From the NCBI GenBank assembly GCA_947459655.1, contig CANHEE010000002.1:1-64000 (forward strand): DNA of 64,000 bases, read 5' to 3'. A program made the translations under genes and the position numbers. Within the stretch, counting starts at the first letter, position 1. Every line of letters begins with the position of its first letter. Positions 8,056 to 17,118 of the stretch are shown one piece after another. The DNA comes from Lewinellaceae bacterium. GTDB lineage: Bacteria > Bacteroidota > Bacteroidia > Chitinophagales > Saprospiraceae. The notes below the pieces were generated by a model. The model ran no database searches. It was not told the origin of the DNA and saw nothing but the letters and a program-made list of their open reading frames with translations.

Positions 8056-8703
8056 ATGAATATCGCTCAATACATAGATCACACCAATCTTAGTCCGATA
8101 GCGACTACTGCTGACATCAGGAAATTATGCGAGGAGGCTATAGCGTTAGGATTCAAAGCTGTTTGTGTTCCGCCCTATCATGTCAGCAACGCATTTGATT
8201 TTATTGGCGAAAACAAGGTGCTGGTCTCCACTGTCGCGGGCTTCCCATTCGGATATTCAACCCTTCCACCAAAAGTAGAGGAAATTAAAAAGGCCATCGA
8301 CAACGGCGCCCAAGAACTGGATGTGGTATTGAATCTGGCAGCAGTAAAGGAGAAAAAGTGGAATTACGTTCGCAACGAAATAGAGATTTTAACCACAACC
8401 TGCCACCTGCAGGATCGTGTCGTCAAAATTATTTTTGAGACCGGCGTATTGACTAGGGATGAGATCGAAAGACTATGCGAGATTTGTTCGTCCGTCGGTG
8501 TTAATTTTGTAAAAACTTCAACCGGGTATAATGGCGCTGGAGCTACTGCGGATGCAGTCAGATTGATGAGGGCCAATCTGCCATCAAATATCGGAATCAA
8601 GGCTTCAGGAGGAATCCGGACAATGCAGAATGTATTGGATATGATTGAAGCAGGTGCCACAAGGATTGGCAGCAGTTCGGCAGTTTCTATCCTTCAGAAA
8701 TAG
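8056..8703 (+). CDS. deoC: Deoxyribose-phosphate aldolase
   Basis: Class I aldolase splitting 2-deoxyribose-5-phosphate into acetaldehyde and glyceraldehyde-3-phosphate in deoxynucleoside catabolism. The 215 residues form one TIM barrel. Catalytic residues are all present: Asp89 in QELDVVLN, Schiff-base Lys153 in NFVKTSTGY and Lys182 in GIKASGGIR. The length and the N-terminus (INIAQYIDHT-like) fit the family. It is divergent from the acyl-CoA dehydrogenase; about 135 bases separate the second operator from its start, and no clear two-box promoter is seen there. No other nucleoside-catabolism genes are near. Confidence 0.95.
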   Translation: MNIAQYIDHTNLSPIATTADIRKLCEEAIALGFKAVCVPPYHVSNAFDFIGENKVLVSTVAGFPFGYSTLPPKVEEIKKAIDNGAQELDVVLNLAAVKEKKWNYVRNEIEILTTTCHLQDRVVKIIFETGVLTRDEIERLCEICSSVGVNFVKTSTGYNGAGATADAVRLMRANLPSNIGIKASGGIRTMQNVLDMIEAGATRIGSSSAVSILQK

Positions 8704-8743
8704 AATAATTAACCAAACAGATTTTCAAGTTTTATCCCCCTTT

Positions 8744-9235
8744 ATGATGAAAAAACATTTTTACAGTCTGAGTATTGTAGCTGCAATCGCAGCCTTATCC
8801 TGCAATAACCAAGAGAAAAAAAGTGTGATTACACAATTGTCGGATTTCCAGGAAATGCAAAATATTGCCTCAGAACTGGACAAACGGAGTGATAGTTTAC
8901 ACATTTACCAGGGTGCTATCAGAGATATGCTGCATTCCTTCGAGGCATCTTTCCCAAATGATACTTTTACCACAAAATTGCGCTTCCAACTCAGCGAACT
9001 CAACAAGTCGGAATACGCACTCAACGAATGGAAGAAGAGTTACAACAAAAGCGAAGATTCAATATCCATGGATAAGACTGCTTTTGCGCAACTTGGGAAA
9101 AATGAAATTACGGCTGTTAGAAGCGAGTGGAACTACAATATTGGTTCTGCTAAGAAGCTGATTGCGCTCCTGAAAGAAAGAGGAATCATTGTATCCAATG
9201 ACCCTACCATCCAGAGCAGTACTCCTACGAAATAG
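8744..9235 (+). CDS. Small lipoprotein of unknown function
   Basis: 163 residues starting at ATG 8744, immediately followed by a second ATG; upstream in-frame starts run back into deoC and are rejected because the signal peptide begins here. MMKKHFYSLS, a hydrophobic core and ALSC at about residues 18-21 form a lipobox, so the mature protein is probably lipid-anchored at Cys21. The rest is charged and largely helical, with possible coiled coil around residues 35-130 (ELDKRSDSL, FQLSELNKSEYAL). I recognise no domain. It lies 40 bases after deoC and before a strong terminator, so the two may be cotranscribed. Confidence 0.75.
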   Translation: MMKKHFYSLSIVAAIAALSCNNQEKKSVITQLSDFQEMQNIASELDKRSDSLHIYQGAIRDMLHSFEASFPNDTFTTKLRFQLSELNKSEYALNEWKKSYNKSEDSISMDKTAFAQLGKNEITAVRSEWNYNIGSAKKLIALLKERGIIVSNDPTIQSSTPTK

Positions 9236-9253
9236 AAATTATTCATTGAAAAT

Positions 9254-9289
9254 ACAGCTAGCCGTTTCCCTCGGGAATCGGCTAGCTGT
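9254..9289 (+). terminator. Strong hairpin terminator after the lipoprotein gene
   Basis: ACAGCTAGCCG pairs with CGGCTAGCTGT, and an inner TTCCC/GGGAA extends the stem across one T-T mismatch, with a 2-base loop. CTTATTTTC follows. It lies between convergent genes and may serve both, though the U-tract is weak. Confidence 0.7.
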
Positions 9290-9351
9290 CTTATTTTCAG
9301 TCGTTGTTTTGGCTGCTACTGTGGACAGTTAGCCATTCCTCTCGTAAATAA

Positions 9352-11007
9352 CTAATTGGCGTAAACCAACTCACCGTTTACTATTGTGAACAATACTCTT
9401 GCTTTGTTGATTTTCTTGATAGAATCTTTCATTAGATCTACATTCAAAACCACCAAATCAGCAGATTTCCCGAGTTCAAGACTGCCCTTTTCCGCTTCTT
9501 CAAACTGCGCCTTTGCTGCCCAGATGGTCATTCCACGCAGTGCATCAGCCCTACTGAGCGCATTTTCCATCTGAAATCCCGATGCGGGATATCCTTTGCT
9601 GTCTTTTCTGAATACTGCGGCACGGAATGTCCTAAGCGGACTAATATCCTCCACGGGAAAATCGGTACCGAGGGGAAGCCATCCGTTCTGGCTCAAAAGC
9701 TGTCTGTAGGCATAGGCGAATTTCATCCGCTTACTGCCCAGCCGACTTCCTGCCCAGTACATATCTGAGGTCGCATGGGTGGGTTGTACACTCGGAATCA
9801 CCGAATACCGTCCAAACAACTCAATACATTCAGGATCAACTACTTGTGCGTGTTCAATCCGCCACCTGAGATCGTTTTTACCGCCAAGCACTTTGGAATA
9901 GGCGTTCAAAATGCAGAGATTCGCTGAGTCTCCAATGGCGTGCGTGCACATCTGAAGTCCGTTCTGCTTCATGTATACCGCCATTGAGTCAAAATAGGCG
10001 GGTGATTTGAGCATAAACCCGTTCCAGCCCGGTTTATCATCGTAATCCTTAATCAGACAGGCTCCGCGGGAGCCCAATGCACCGTCACCATAAAATTTGA
10101 ATCCGCGCACGTTCAGACGGTCAGTTTTGATAATGCCACGCTCCCGGAAAAAGGTATAGTTTTTAGCTGCATCACTCAGCATGACATACATCTTCATTTT
10201 AAGTCGGCCGGTTTGATGCAATTGCTCAATCATCTCAATCTGGGGAAAGTCAAGTCCGCAGTCTGAAACGCTTGTCAGGCCGGCAGCAAAGCAGTTTTGC
10301 TGCGCCATAACAAGCGACTTTTCTATAACCTGCGCATCAGGTTCGGGTATAATCTGCTGGACAAGATCAGATGCATTGTCTATCAATATGCCGCTGGGTA
10401 TTCCATTGACTATTTCAATTTTTCCTCCTGAAACCGCTGTTTGAGCGGTTATTCCGGCAGCTTTTAAAGCCGCCTCATTAACAATTGCCGCATGACCATC
10501 GACTCTTGAGAGGTACACAGGGGTGGAAGGAAAAAGCCTATCCAGTTCCGATTTATCAGGATATTGTTTGATTTTCCAGTCATTTTGATCCCAACCACGA
10601 CCAGTAATCCATTTTGTACCCGGATTCATCACACCGAACTTTTTTACCCGCTGAATGCATTCTTTCCAGCTACGGGTTCCGGTCAGATCGACCGCATTTA
10701 GACCCAGACCATAATAGTAGAAGTGCGAATGTGCATCTATGAATCCTGGATACACAAAAGCACCGCGCAAATTGATGGTTTTTGAGGCTGAATATGCTTT
10801 TTTAAGCGCTGCATCTGTTCCAATCGCCACTATTTTCCCATTCGAAATCGCAACGGCCTCCGCCGTATTGAACGCATTGTCGATGGTGTAGATACGGGCG
10901 TTTATCATCAGCAGATCTGCCTTTTTTTGCTGCGAAAAAAGACTTGCTGCGAACAACATCTGCGCAAGAAACGCACAAGTAAAAGCCTTAAATGAAAATG
11001 GAATCAT
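9352..11007 (-). CDS. Secreted metal-dependent amidohydrolase (YtcJ-like)
   Basis: About 551 residues. The start is ATG 11007, because it begins a signal peptide (MIPFSFKAFTCAFLAQMLFAASLFSQ) and because a terminator for the upstream gene occupies the sequence before it. The mature part is an amidohydrolase barrel of the YtcJ/NfdA type: GFIDAHSHFYYY (HxH metal ligands), RVDGHAAIVNEAAL, TSVSDCGLDFPQIE, HAIGDSANL and PLGTDFPVEDISPLRTF (metal-ligand Asp). ADALRGMTIWAAKAQF and GKSADLVVLNVDLM close the beta-sandwich, as usual. The family hydrolyses varied amides and N-formyl compounds; the substrate cannot be assigned. Export to the periplasm is inferred from the signal peptide. Confidence 0.88.
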   Translation of the reverse strand: MIPFSFKAFTCAFLAQMLFAASLFSQQKKADLLMINARIYTIDNAFNTAEAVAISNGKIVAIGTDAALKKAYSASKTINLRGAFVYPGFIDAHSHFYYYGLGLNAVDLTGTRSWKECIQRVKKFGVMNPGTKWITGRGWDQNDWKIKQYPDKSELDRLFPSTPVYLSRVDGHAAIVNEAALKAAGITAQTAVSGGKIEIVNGIPSGILIDNASDLVQQIIPEPDAQVIEKSLVMAQQNCFAAGLTSVSDCGLDFPQIEMIEQLHQTGRLKMKMYVMLSDAAKNYTFFRERGIIKTDRLNVRGFKFYGDGALGSRGACLIKDYDDKPGWNGFMLKSPAYFDSMAVYMKQNGLQMCTHAIGDSANLCILNAYSKVLGGKNDLRWRIEHAQVVDPECIELFGRYSVIPSVQPTHATSDMYWAGSRLGSKRMKFAYAYRQLLSQNGWLPLGTDFPVEDISPLRTFRAAVFRKDSKGYPASGFQMENALSRADALRGMTIWAAKAQFEEAEKGSLELGKSADLVVLNVDLMKDSIKKINKARVLFTIVNGELVYAN

Positions 11008-11024
11008 TTTGATTTTGTTTGAAA

Positions 11025-11064
11025 TAAAAAAACCCAACCATCGCAGCAAACTGCAACATTGGGT
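11025..11064 (-). terminator. Terminator after the short-chain acyl-CoA dehydrogenase
   Basis: Minus strand: ACCCAA pairs with TTGGGT, an inner GCAG/CTGC stem lies within the loop, and a run of seven T follows. Its position argues against the longer amidohydrolase start at 11049. Confidence 0.65.
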
Positions 11065-11088
11065 CTCAAAATATTTTAGTAAACAGCG

Positions 11089-12258
11089 TTATTCTCCTAA
11101 TACAGGCACGTAAAGATTGCCGGCAAGCACGTCCCGTGAAATAACTACCTTTTGAATTTCAGAAGTGCCTTCATAAATCTGGGTAATCTTCGCGTCACGC
11201 ATTAGTCGCTCAACGTGGTACTCCTTCACAAATCCGTAGCCACCATGTATCTGTACAGCTTCTACCGTATGTTTCATCGCTACCTGAGAAGCATAAAGTT
11301 TGGCCATAGCAGATGCTGTTCCGTACTCCATGTGGCGATCTTTTAACCATGCAGCCCTGTAAACCATAAGACGGGCAGCTTCGATTTCAGTTGCCATATC
11401 AGCCAGTTTGAATGCAATGGCCTGATGCTGGCTGATCTCCTTGCCAAACGCCTTGCGCTCCTTTGAATAGGCAACCGCCAGTTCATAAGCACCGGCAGCT
11501 ATGCCCAGCGCCTGCGCAGCAATACCAATCCTTCCTCCGGAAAGCGTTTTCATAGCAAATTTAAATCCGAAACCATCTTCACCGATGCGGTTTTCCTTCG
11601 GAACTTTCACATCATTATACATAATGGTATGGGTATCTGAAGAGCGGATGCCTAGCTTGTCTTCCTTCGCTCCAATGACCACACCATCCCATGACGTTTC
11701 GACAATAAGGCAGTTGATACCACGATGTCCCTTCGAAGCATCAGTCTGAGCAATAACCAGATGAAGCTTTGAGGAGCCTCCGTTGGTGATCCAGTTTTTG
11801 GTACCATTCAAAAGATAGTGGTCGCCCATATCGATGGCCGTAGTTTGCTGACTGGTGGCGTCACTTCCTGCTTCCGGTTCTGACAGACAAAATGAACCAA
11901 TCCATTCCCCACTTGCAAGTTTCGGCAGGTATTTGCGTTTTTGCTCGGCCGTTCCAAAGGTCTCCACTCCCCAGCAAACCAGCGAGTTGTTGACCGACAT
12001 CAAGACCGAACAGGAATTGTCAATTTTAGAAATTTCTTCCATCGCGAGCACGTAACTCAGGGTGTCCATACCCCCACCACCATATTCTGGTGAAACCATC
12101 ATTCCAAGGAAACCGAGTTCGCCCATCATTTTTACCTGCTCATGTGCAAACTGCATTTTGGAATCCCTTTCAATTACACCCGGCTTCAATTCTTTCTGTG
12201 CAAAATCCCTGGCGGCTGCCTGGACGGCAAGGTGCTCTTCTGTAAGTTGAAAATTCAT
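11089..12258 (-). CDS. Short-chain acyl-CoA dehydrogenase (butyryl-CoA dehydrogenase-like)
   Basis: A 389-residue FAD enzyme of normal family length, MNFQLTEEH at the start. Signatures: CLSEPEAGSDA, KNWITNGGSS, MKTLSGGRIGIAAQALG, AVQIHGGYGFVKEYHVERLMRDAKI and IYEGTSEIQKVVISR; the Glu in IYEGTSE is the usual catalytic base of short/medium-chain members. It lies 47 bases downstream of fabH on the same strand and ends in its own terminator, so fabH and this gene may share a transcript. It probably acts on C4-C8 acyl-CoA, but chain length is not readable with confidence. Confidence 0.93.
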   Translation of the reverse strand: MNFQLTEEHLAVQAAARDFAQKELKPGVIERDSKMQFAHEQVKMMGELGFLGMMVSPEYGGGGMDTLSYVLAMEEISKIDNSCSVLMSVNNSLVCWGVETFGTAEQKRKYLPKLASGEWIGSFCLSEPEAGSDATSQQTTAIDMGDHYLLNGTKNWITNGGSSKLHLVIAQTDASKGHRGINCLIVETSWDGVVIGAKEDKLGIRSSDTHTIMYNDVKVPKENRIGEDGFGFKFAMKTLSGGRIGIAAQALGIAAGAYELAVAYSKERKAFGKEISQHQAIAFKLADMATEIEAARLMVYRAAWLKDRHMEYGTASAMAKLYASQVAMKHTVEAVQIHGGYGFVKEYHVERLMRDAKITQIYEGTSEIQKVVISRDVLAGNLYVPVLGE

Positions 12259-12305
12259 ATTTTTTGATGTTAATCTGTTAAAGAAAGTACAGTTTTTTGA
12301 TTGTT

Positions 12306-13319
12306 TTAGTGTTTTTCGGCCCTTTCAGCACCATCGTAGGCCCATCTTACCAGCACCGAGCCCCAGGTAAATCCTCCGCCAAATGCTGTGAGCATAATGT
12401 AATCACCCTTTTTGAGTTGCGACTCATAGTCCCAGAGACAGAGCGGGAGTGTCCCTGCAGTAGTATTACCGTATTTTGCGATATTGCACATCACTTTTTC
12501 CTCCGGCATACCTGAATACTCGCCAACAGCGGAAATGATGCGCTGGTTTGCCTGATGCGGAACAATCCATGCCAAATCTGCGGGGGCCATATTGTTTCTT
12601 TCCAGTACTTCCTTCATAGTGGAAGTCATCCCGTTGACAGCGTATTTGAAAACCACCTTTCCATCCTGCCACGCATAGTGTTCGCGTGCTATAACATTTT
12701 CAACAGTGGCAGGGTTTAGGGAGCCACCCGCTTTTTTGTGCAAAAAATGTCTACCCGAACCGTCTCCTCTCAGTTTCGCGTCAATTACCCCGTAACCCTC
12801 CTCATTGGGTTCGAGCAAAACTGCTCCGGCTCCATCGCCAAAAATGATGCAGGTGGCGCGGTCTGTATAATCTACAATTGAGGACATTTTATCGGAACCC
12901 ACCACTACAACCTTCTTGTACATTCCTGATTCCACGTACTTGGATCCCGTAACCAATGCGAATAAAAAACCCGAGCATGCAGCGTTGATGTCAAAGCCAA
13001 ACGCATTGTTTATGCCAATGATGTCACAAATGGTATTGGCATTGTCCGGGAATGTCATATCGGGAGTTACAGTAGCACAAATCAGCAAATCTACTTCTTC
13101 AGGTTTTGTACCCGTCTTTTTTAGAAGGGCTTCAACAGCCTGCACCGCCATATACGAGCTACCCTTGGTGGGGTCTTTCAGAATCCGGCGCTCCTTGATA
13201 CCCGTTCTAGTGGTAATCCACTCATCATTTGTATCGACCATTTTCTCCAGTTCCTGATTGGTCAGGCGGTATTCCGGAACATAACCATAAACACCCGTGA
13301 TTGCTGCAGTTCTGCGCAT
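12306..13319 (-). CDS. fabH: 3-oxoacyl-ACP synthase III
   Basis: Starts fatty acid synthesis by condensing an acyl-CoA primer with malonyl-ACP. 337 residues. The Cys-His-Asn triad is complete: Cys115 in INAACSGFLF, His in IVPHQANQRI and Asn in KYGNTTAGT. NDEWITTRTGIKERR near residues 31-45 is the family CoA-binding signature. A two-box Bacteroidota promoter lies at 13408-13438. The usual fabH partners plsX and rpmF are not adjacent; instead an acyl-CoA dehydrogenase follows. Bacteroidota often carry more than one FabH-like gene, so which one primes branched-chain synthesis is open. Confidence 0.93.
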   Translation of the reverse strand: MRRTAAITGVYGYVPEYRLTNQELEKMVDTNDEWITTRTGIKERRILKDPTKGSSYMAVQAVEALLKKTGTKPEEVDLLICATVTPDMTFPDNANTICDIIGINNAFGFDINAACSGFLFALVTGSKYVESGMYKKVVVVGSDKMSSIVDYTDRATCIIFGDGAGAVLLEPNEEGYGVIDAKLRGDGSGRHFLHKKAGGSLNPATVENVIAREHYAWQDGKVVFKYAVNGMTSTMKEVLERNNMAPADLAWIVPHQANQRIISAVGEYSGMPEEKVMCNIAKYGNTTAGTLPLCLWDYESQLKKGDYIMLTAFGGGFTWGSVLVRWAYDGAERAEKH

Positions 13320-13407
13320 GATGCGTTTTTTGATTTAAAAAATGCGGTAAAATAAAACTTCCCTGCATTTTGCCCCACTGTTTAAAACTGAGGCGAAACG
13401 CGGACTG

Positions 13408-13438
13408 CAAAGGTAATCATTAAATAAAATTATTCAAA
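13408..13438 (-). promoter_or_regulatory. fabH promoter
   Basis: Minus strand: TTTG (13435-13438), 19-base spacer, TACCTTTG (13408-13415), an exact match to the Bacteroidota consensus. Expected start near 13402, leaving an ~80-base leader. Confidence 0.72.
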
Positions 13439-13514
13439 TTTTTGACAGTCCATTAGCCCCGTCCCGAACAAAGGCCGGCCCTTTCATACAGGCAGTCAAA
13501 TGATCATTTAGGGG

Positions 13515-13553
13515 TAAAAAAAGACCCGGATTTTCGTGTGAAAATCCGGGTCT
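13515..13553 (-). terminator. lepB terminator
   Basis: Near-perfect 13-bp stem, AGACCCGGATTTT with AAAATCCGGGTCT and a 6-base loop, followed on the minus strand by seven T. It sits just after the lepB stop. Confidence 0.82.
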
Positions 13554-13569
13554 GTTATTTCTTTCCGGC

Positions 13570-15162
13570 TTACATTTTATAAGCACCAGTGAAAATTCGC
13601 CGCCAACGAATGCCGTTTGTGATACTGGCACCCTTGGTGGAGAACCAGATGAACAGTGGCTTCCCGACCACATGTGTTTCCGGTACAAATCCCCACACAC
13701 GCGCATCCTCTGAATTGTGACGGTTGTCTCCCATCATCCAGTAATAATTCAATTTAAATGTATAAGTTGTACTTTCAACACCATTGATATATACCTTTCC
13801 GTCGGCCTCTTTCAAATCGTTGCCTTCATACACCTGAATGGTACGCCTGTATACACACATGTTAGCAGGGGTGAGGGAAATGCTTTCTCCGGCCTTCGGA
13901 ATGTATAACGGTCCAAAATGATCGGCATCCCACTTGAATCTTGTTGTATCGTGAGGGAAAAAATAGGTCGGGAATGACTCTTGGCGCTGACCATCAGTAA
14001 CTTCAGCCCCCATGGCCTTCAATTGGGCAACTTGTGTTTTATTGAGGTTGAATTGATTGTTCCTATAGTCGGTGTCTGTAATGTTCACCCCGATTTCATC
14101 AAGTTTTGCGGTATTGACTGGTCCACCGCCTTTGGCCTTAACAGTATATTGTAATTGCTGGTTTGGCGCATTGATTGCGGCTTCCCACTGCGTAGAAGGC
14201 GTCCTTAGGTAGAGCTGTTTGTCTATAACCTTGATAGAATCTCCGGCGACAGCCACACATCTTTTGATGTAAAAATCCATCTTGTCCATCGGGCGAACAA
14301 CCATCTCATTCATCAGCGCCTCGCTATTGGGATTGCTGAATACCCCAAACCGACGGTAGTCGTGAATAGAATAAGTACGCTCCGGACGAATAAACACGCT
14401 ATCTCCCTCAGGGTAATTGAAAACCACGGGGTCATTTCGTTTGATGTCTTCAAACTTGAAAAATCGATGGTACCCAAGGCTCGGATTACGCAGATACGAT
14501 TCACCGAGGTTGAAAGGCAGTCTGTTGTGAAGCAATGGAATAGATGCGACTGTCTGAGGAGTGCGTATTCCATAATTTGCCTTGCTGACAAATAGAAAAT
14601 CGCCGACGAGCAGTGAGCTTTCCATTGAAGAGGTGGGGATCACATACGCTTCAATGAGAAACATACGTATGAATGAGGCAGCGAATACCGCAAAGACGAT
14701 GGCCTCCGTCCATTCTCTGATCTCGGTTTTTTTGTAAGGATTATTAAAAGTCAGTTTTTTAACAAGGTAATCGTCCTTGGCTTCTGTGGCTTCCAGAATT
14801 TGTCTGGCATAATCTGCTTCTAGTTCGAGGGTCTTGCCCACATAACTGATTTGGTCTGTACTGCCAATTTTCCAGAATATATAGGGTGTAAAAACCACCG
14901 CCCAAAAACTATCCATGAATTTGTACTGTCCGAATGACCTGACCATGTCCACCGCCATTCCGCAGTAAATAAATATGTTCACGATTGGAAGGAGCAGTAA
15001 TGCTGCCCACCAGCGCGGCCTTCCAATGAGATCGCACCACTCCATAAAATTCACTCCCGGTATCCAGGCTTTGGAAGCCGAAATACCCGCTTTAGCAAAG
15101 AGTCTGGAAAGGGTCAGACAGACCAGTATATACAATACCAACAAATAGATGACAATACTCAT
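13570..15162 (-). CDS. lepB: Signal peptidase I, long Bacteroidota form
   Basis: Cleaves signal peptides of exported proteins at the outer face of the inner membrane. 530 residues, far longer than typical. Residues 1-100 hold about three hydrophobic segments of a separate N-terminal membrane domain; a further one near 152-170 precedes the catalytic part. The Ser-Lys dyad is Ser179 (IPTSSME) and Lys300 (FYIKRCVAVAGD). MMGDNRHNSEDARVWGFVP near the C-terminus is box E. The Ser-Lys spacing of 121 residues (about 55 in E. coli) and another ~150 residues between box D and box E show large insertions in the periplasmic domain. It has its own promoter (15186-15218) and terminator. Confidence 0.92.
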   Translation of the reverse strand: MSIVIYLLVLYILVCLTLSRLFAKAGISASKAWIPGVNFMEWCDLIGRPRWWAALLLLPIVNIFIYCGMAVDMVRSFGQYKFMDSFWAVVFTPYIFWKIGSTDQISYVGKTLELEADYARQILEATEAKDDYLVKKLTFNNPYKKTEIREWTEAIVFAVFAASFIRMFLIEAYVIPTSSMESSLLVGDFLFVSKANYGIRTPQTVASIPLLHNRLPFNLGESYLRNPSLGYHRFFKFEDIKRNDPVVFNYPEGDSVFIRPERTYSIHDYRRFGVFSNPNSEALMNEMVVRPMDKMDFYIKRCVAVAGDSIKVIDKQLYLRTPSTQWEAAINAPNQQLQYTVKAKGGGPVNTAKLDEIGVNITDTDYRNNQFNLNKTQVAQLKAMGAEVTDGQRQESFPTYFFPHDTTRFKWDADHFGPLYIPKAGESISLTPANMCVYRRTIQVYEGNDLKEADGKVYINGVESTTYTFKLNYYWMMGDNRHNSEDARVWGFVPETHVVGKPLFIWFSTKGASITNGIRWRRIFTGAYKM

Positions 15163-15185
15163 TCAGAAATGGATTAGTGAAGGTC

Positions 15186-15218
15186 CAAAGATAGTGAAAT
15201 GCATTCAAAATGCTCAAA
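15186..15218 (-). promoter_or_regulatory. lepB promoter
   Basis: Minus strand: TTTG (15215-15218), 21-base spacer, TATCTTTG (15186-15193). Predicted leader of about 18 bases. Confidence 0.68.
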
Positions 15219-15256
15219 TTATCTCGTTGATGTGGCACTATTTTCCGACAAAATAC

Positions 15257-15298
15257 AAAAAATGAGTCCATTCGACCTTGTCGGAAAGACTCATTTTT
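15257..15298 (-). terminator. secG terminator
   Basis: AAAATGAGTC pairs with GACTCATTTT around a loop holding a CGAC/GTCG inner stem; a T-rich stretch follows on the minus strand. It closes the lptE-secG transcript. Confidence 0.65.
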
Positions 15299-15351
15299 GC
15301 GAACACTCAGGTAAAAAATCTGAGAGAACAACAGCTATGTACGCAAAGTAA

Positions 15352-15615
15352 CTAGTGCGAAAGCAATTCTACATTTCCGGCAGAACCGTTGCTGACTACC
15401 AAAGTAGCGGTAACACAAAGGATAAACAACGCGGCAGCAAGGTACCATGTCCATTTCTCTACGATGTCAGCAGAGCGCGCTGCTCCGAACATCTGATTGG
15501 CAGCATTACCACCGAAAGTAGAATCTACGCCACCTCCTTTCGGATTCTGGATCAGAATAATAGCGATCAGCAGCACACAAATGATTGCGATAATTATTGC
15601 TATGGTAGACAACAT
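15352..15615 (-). CDS. secG: Preprotein translocase subunit SecG
   Basis: An 87-residue inner-membrane protein assisting SecYEG-mediated export. Two transmembrane segments (about 3-23 and 55-76) flank the conserved cytosolic loop with QNPKGGG and STFGGNAANQMFG, typical of SecG. It is the last gene of a four-gene set (hypothetical, lptE, TPR-like, secG), 16 bases after its predecessor. This order next to lptE is common in Bacteroidota. A terminator follows. Confidence 0.93.
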   Translation of the reverse strand: MLSTIAIIIAIICVLLIAIILIQNPKGGGVDSTFGGNAANQMFGAARSADIVEKWTWYLAAALFILCVTATLVVSNGSAGNVELLSH

Positions 15616-15631
15616 GATATGTGATTTTAAT

Positions 15632-16555
15632 TTAGGAAATTTTTAATTTTTCAATTTGAGCCGCAAAGTAAGCACTTTTTTCCGGAATTTGCAACTTTAG
15701 TTTTTCATACATAGCAATTGCCTTTTCCTTGTGGCCCTGTAGCGCCAACAGTCCTGCCAAAGTTTCGGTTGCATTATCCTGTTTTTCGACCAAACTTTTT
15801 TCGGCATATTGTACGAGTTCCTCCGTTTTTTTCCGGCTGGCTTCCTTTTCTTTTCGCCTCTCTGCCTCTTTTTGCAACTTCTCTTCAAGCTTTCTGCGGT
15901 TTGCCTCAAGCTCTGTATCAGAGATGGGCAAAAGGCCCTCTAAAGCACTTCCAAAACCAACCGCATTATAACTCTTGAATCGTCTTTTAGGGGCAGGAGC
16001 AATGCCCTCTGAGGCAGGAACAAATTCTTCCGCGATCTCCATCGCTTCCTGCAGGTTGTCCTGGTCTGACATGTAGTCATTGCTGTGAAACATCAGTCCC
16101 GAGAAAGTAATTTGCTGCTCCTCTTCTTCTACTTCTTCTATCCTTTCCGCTTCTGATACCGAGCCTTTCATGACATTCAGGTCGGCGAGGGTCTTCGAAA
16201 TCAGGCTTTCCTCTTTGGATTCTTTTTGCGGCGGAACCATCTCAGGGATATCTTCCAGGATAGGTGCATCAGACGCTAAGGGCATTTCAATTGCTTCCTG
16301 CTCGCCGGCGCGTTCGGGCGTTTCGTCATCATGCAACTTTCTAAACAGAAAACTTCTGTCGGTGCTGTAGGTTGCCGCTTTGCTCAATAGAGCTGGATGT
16401 TCAGCATCGCCTTCAAGGCGTGCTTTTTTGCAACGGAGAAAATGAAGGTTCTGACAGTATGGATACCGTTCAGTCAATTCCTGCAGAATCTGCACATCAA
16501 GCTCCTCAAGACTCGCCTCCTCCGTCAGGTATTTAATAAAGTTGTATTTTTCCAT
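15632..16555 (-). CDS. Conserved Bacteroidota protein with central coiled coil and terminal TPR-like repeat
   Basis: 307 residues, cytosolic (no signal peptide or membrane segment). The N-terminus (ERYPYCQNLHFLRCKKAR, then KAATYSTDRSFLF) is the conserved part of a Bacteroidota family usually left as hypothetical. The middle is acidic and low in complexity (EEVEEEEQQ). Residues ~215-265 are a charged coiled coil rich in Lys, Glu and Arg. The end (ETLAGLLALQGHKEKAIAMYEKLKLQIPEKSAYFAAQIEKL) reads as one TPR-like helical repeat. It sits between lptE and secG, a conserved arrangement hinting at an envelope-related role. Function unknown. Confidence 0.75.
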   Translation of the reverse strand: MEKYNFIKYLTEEASLEELDVQILQELTERYPYCQNLHFLRCKKARLEGDAEHPALLSKAATYSTDRSFLFRKLHDDETPERAGEQEAIEMPLASDAPILEDIPEMVPPQKESKEESLISKTLADLNVMKGSVSEAERIEEVEEEEQQITFSGLMFHSNDYMSDQDNLQEAMEIAEEFVPASEGIAPAPKRRFKSYNAVGFGSALEGLLPISDTELEANRRKLEEKLQKEAERRKEKEASRKKTEELVQYAEKSLVEKQDNATETLAGLLALQGHKEKAIAMYEKLKLQIPEKSAYFAAQIEKLKIS

Positions 16556-16583
16556 GCAACAGTTTGATTTACAAACCCGAAGA

Positions 16584-17096
16584 CTACCAGTTGTTGAAAG
16601 TCTTCAGAATAATATCGTTGATAATCTGACTGCTCAGCTTTCTGTTCAGGTCATCCTGGACCGCTGCAAGCGTTTCGGTTGAACTAAAATTGTAGTAAAA
16701 CTGAAAGTCCTGGCTATAGTTGTTTTTCTCAGATTTGTTGTCTTTGAAATCAATGTGTACAACCATGGTCAGGCGGTTCAGAGCCGAACCCTGTTGTGCA
16801 TTAGGCGCTTCGGCACTCACTCTATAATCGGCAATATAGCCGCTAAACTCAAGATCGGGACGCTCCTGATTGATTTTCAGACGGGTCTCGTTGCGCAACT
16901 GCAGTTTGAGCTTTTCCGTAAATTCCTGGGCAAGTCCCGGATTGGCCAGCGGTGCCCGGTTTTCCAGATTGGTCACAAAAAAGGAAGTGGTTTCCGGATC
17001 TATTGTAAAGCCCTTGAATGAATAGCAGCCACTGCAAAGTACCACAAGGCACAGGGAAAAGAATACTCCTTTCCCCAAAAGGGATTTTGTCATCAT
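16584..17096 (-). CDS. lptE: LptE-family LPS assembly lipoprotein
   Basis: A 170-residue lipoprotein that in the Lpt pathway plugs and matures LptD at the outer membrane. The signal peptide ends in the lipobox VLCSGC, so lipidation is expected at Cys24. CYSFKGFTIDPETTSFFVTNLEN and the Tyr-containing, beta-rich body match the Bacteroidota LptE family. A second ATG directly follows the first; either could start. The downstream TPR-like gene begins 28 bases later and secG follows, the usual neighbourhood. No sigma-54-type regulator, another frequent neighbour, is seen here. Confidence 0.88.
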   Translation of the reverse strand: MMTKSLLGKGVFFSLCLVVLCSGCYSFKGFTIDPETTSFFVTNLENRAPLANPGLAQEFTEKLKLQLRNETRLKINQERPDLEFSGYIADYRVSAEAPNAQQGSALNRLTMVVHIDFKDNKSEKNNYSQDFQFYYNFSSTETLAAVQDDLNRKLSSQIINDIILKTFNNW

Positions 17097-17118
17097 TGTA
17101 CCGTAAAGCGTCAGCAGC

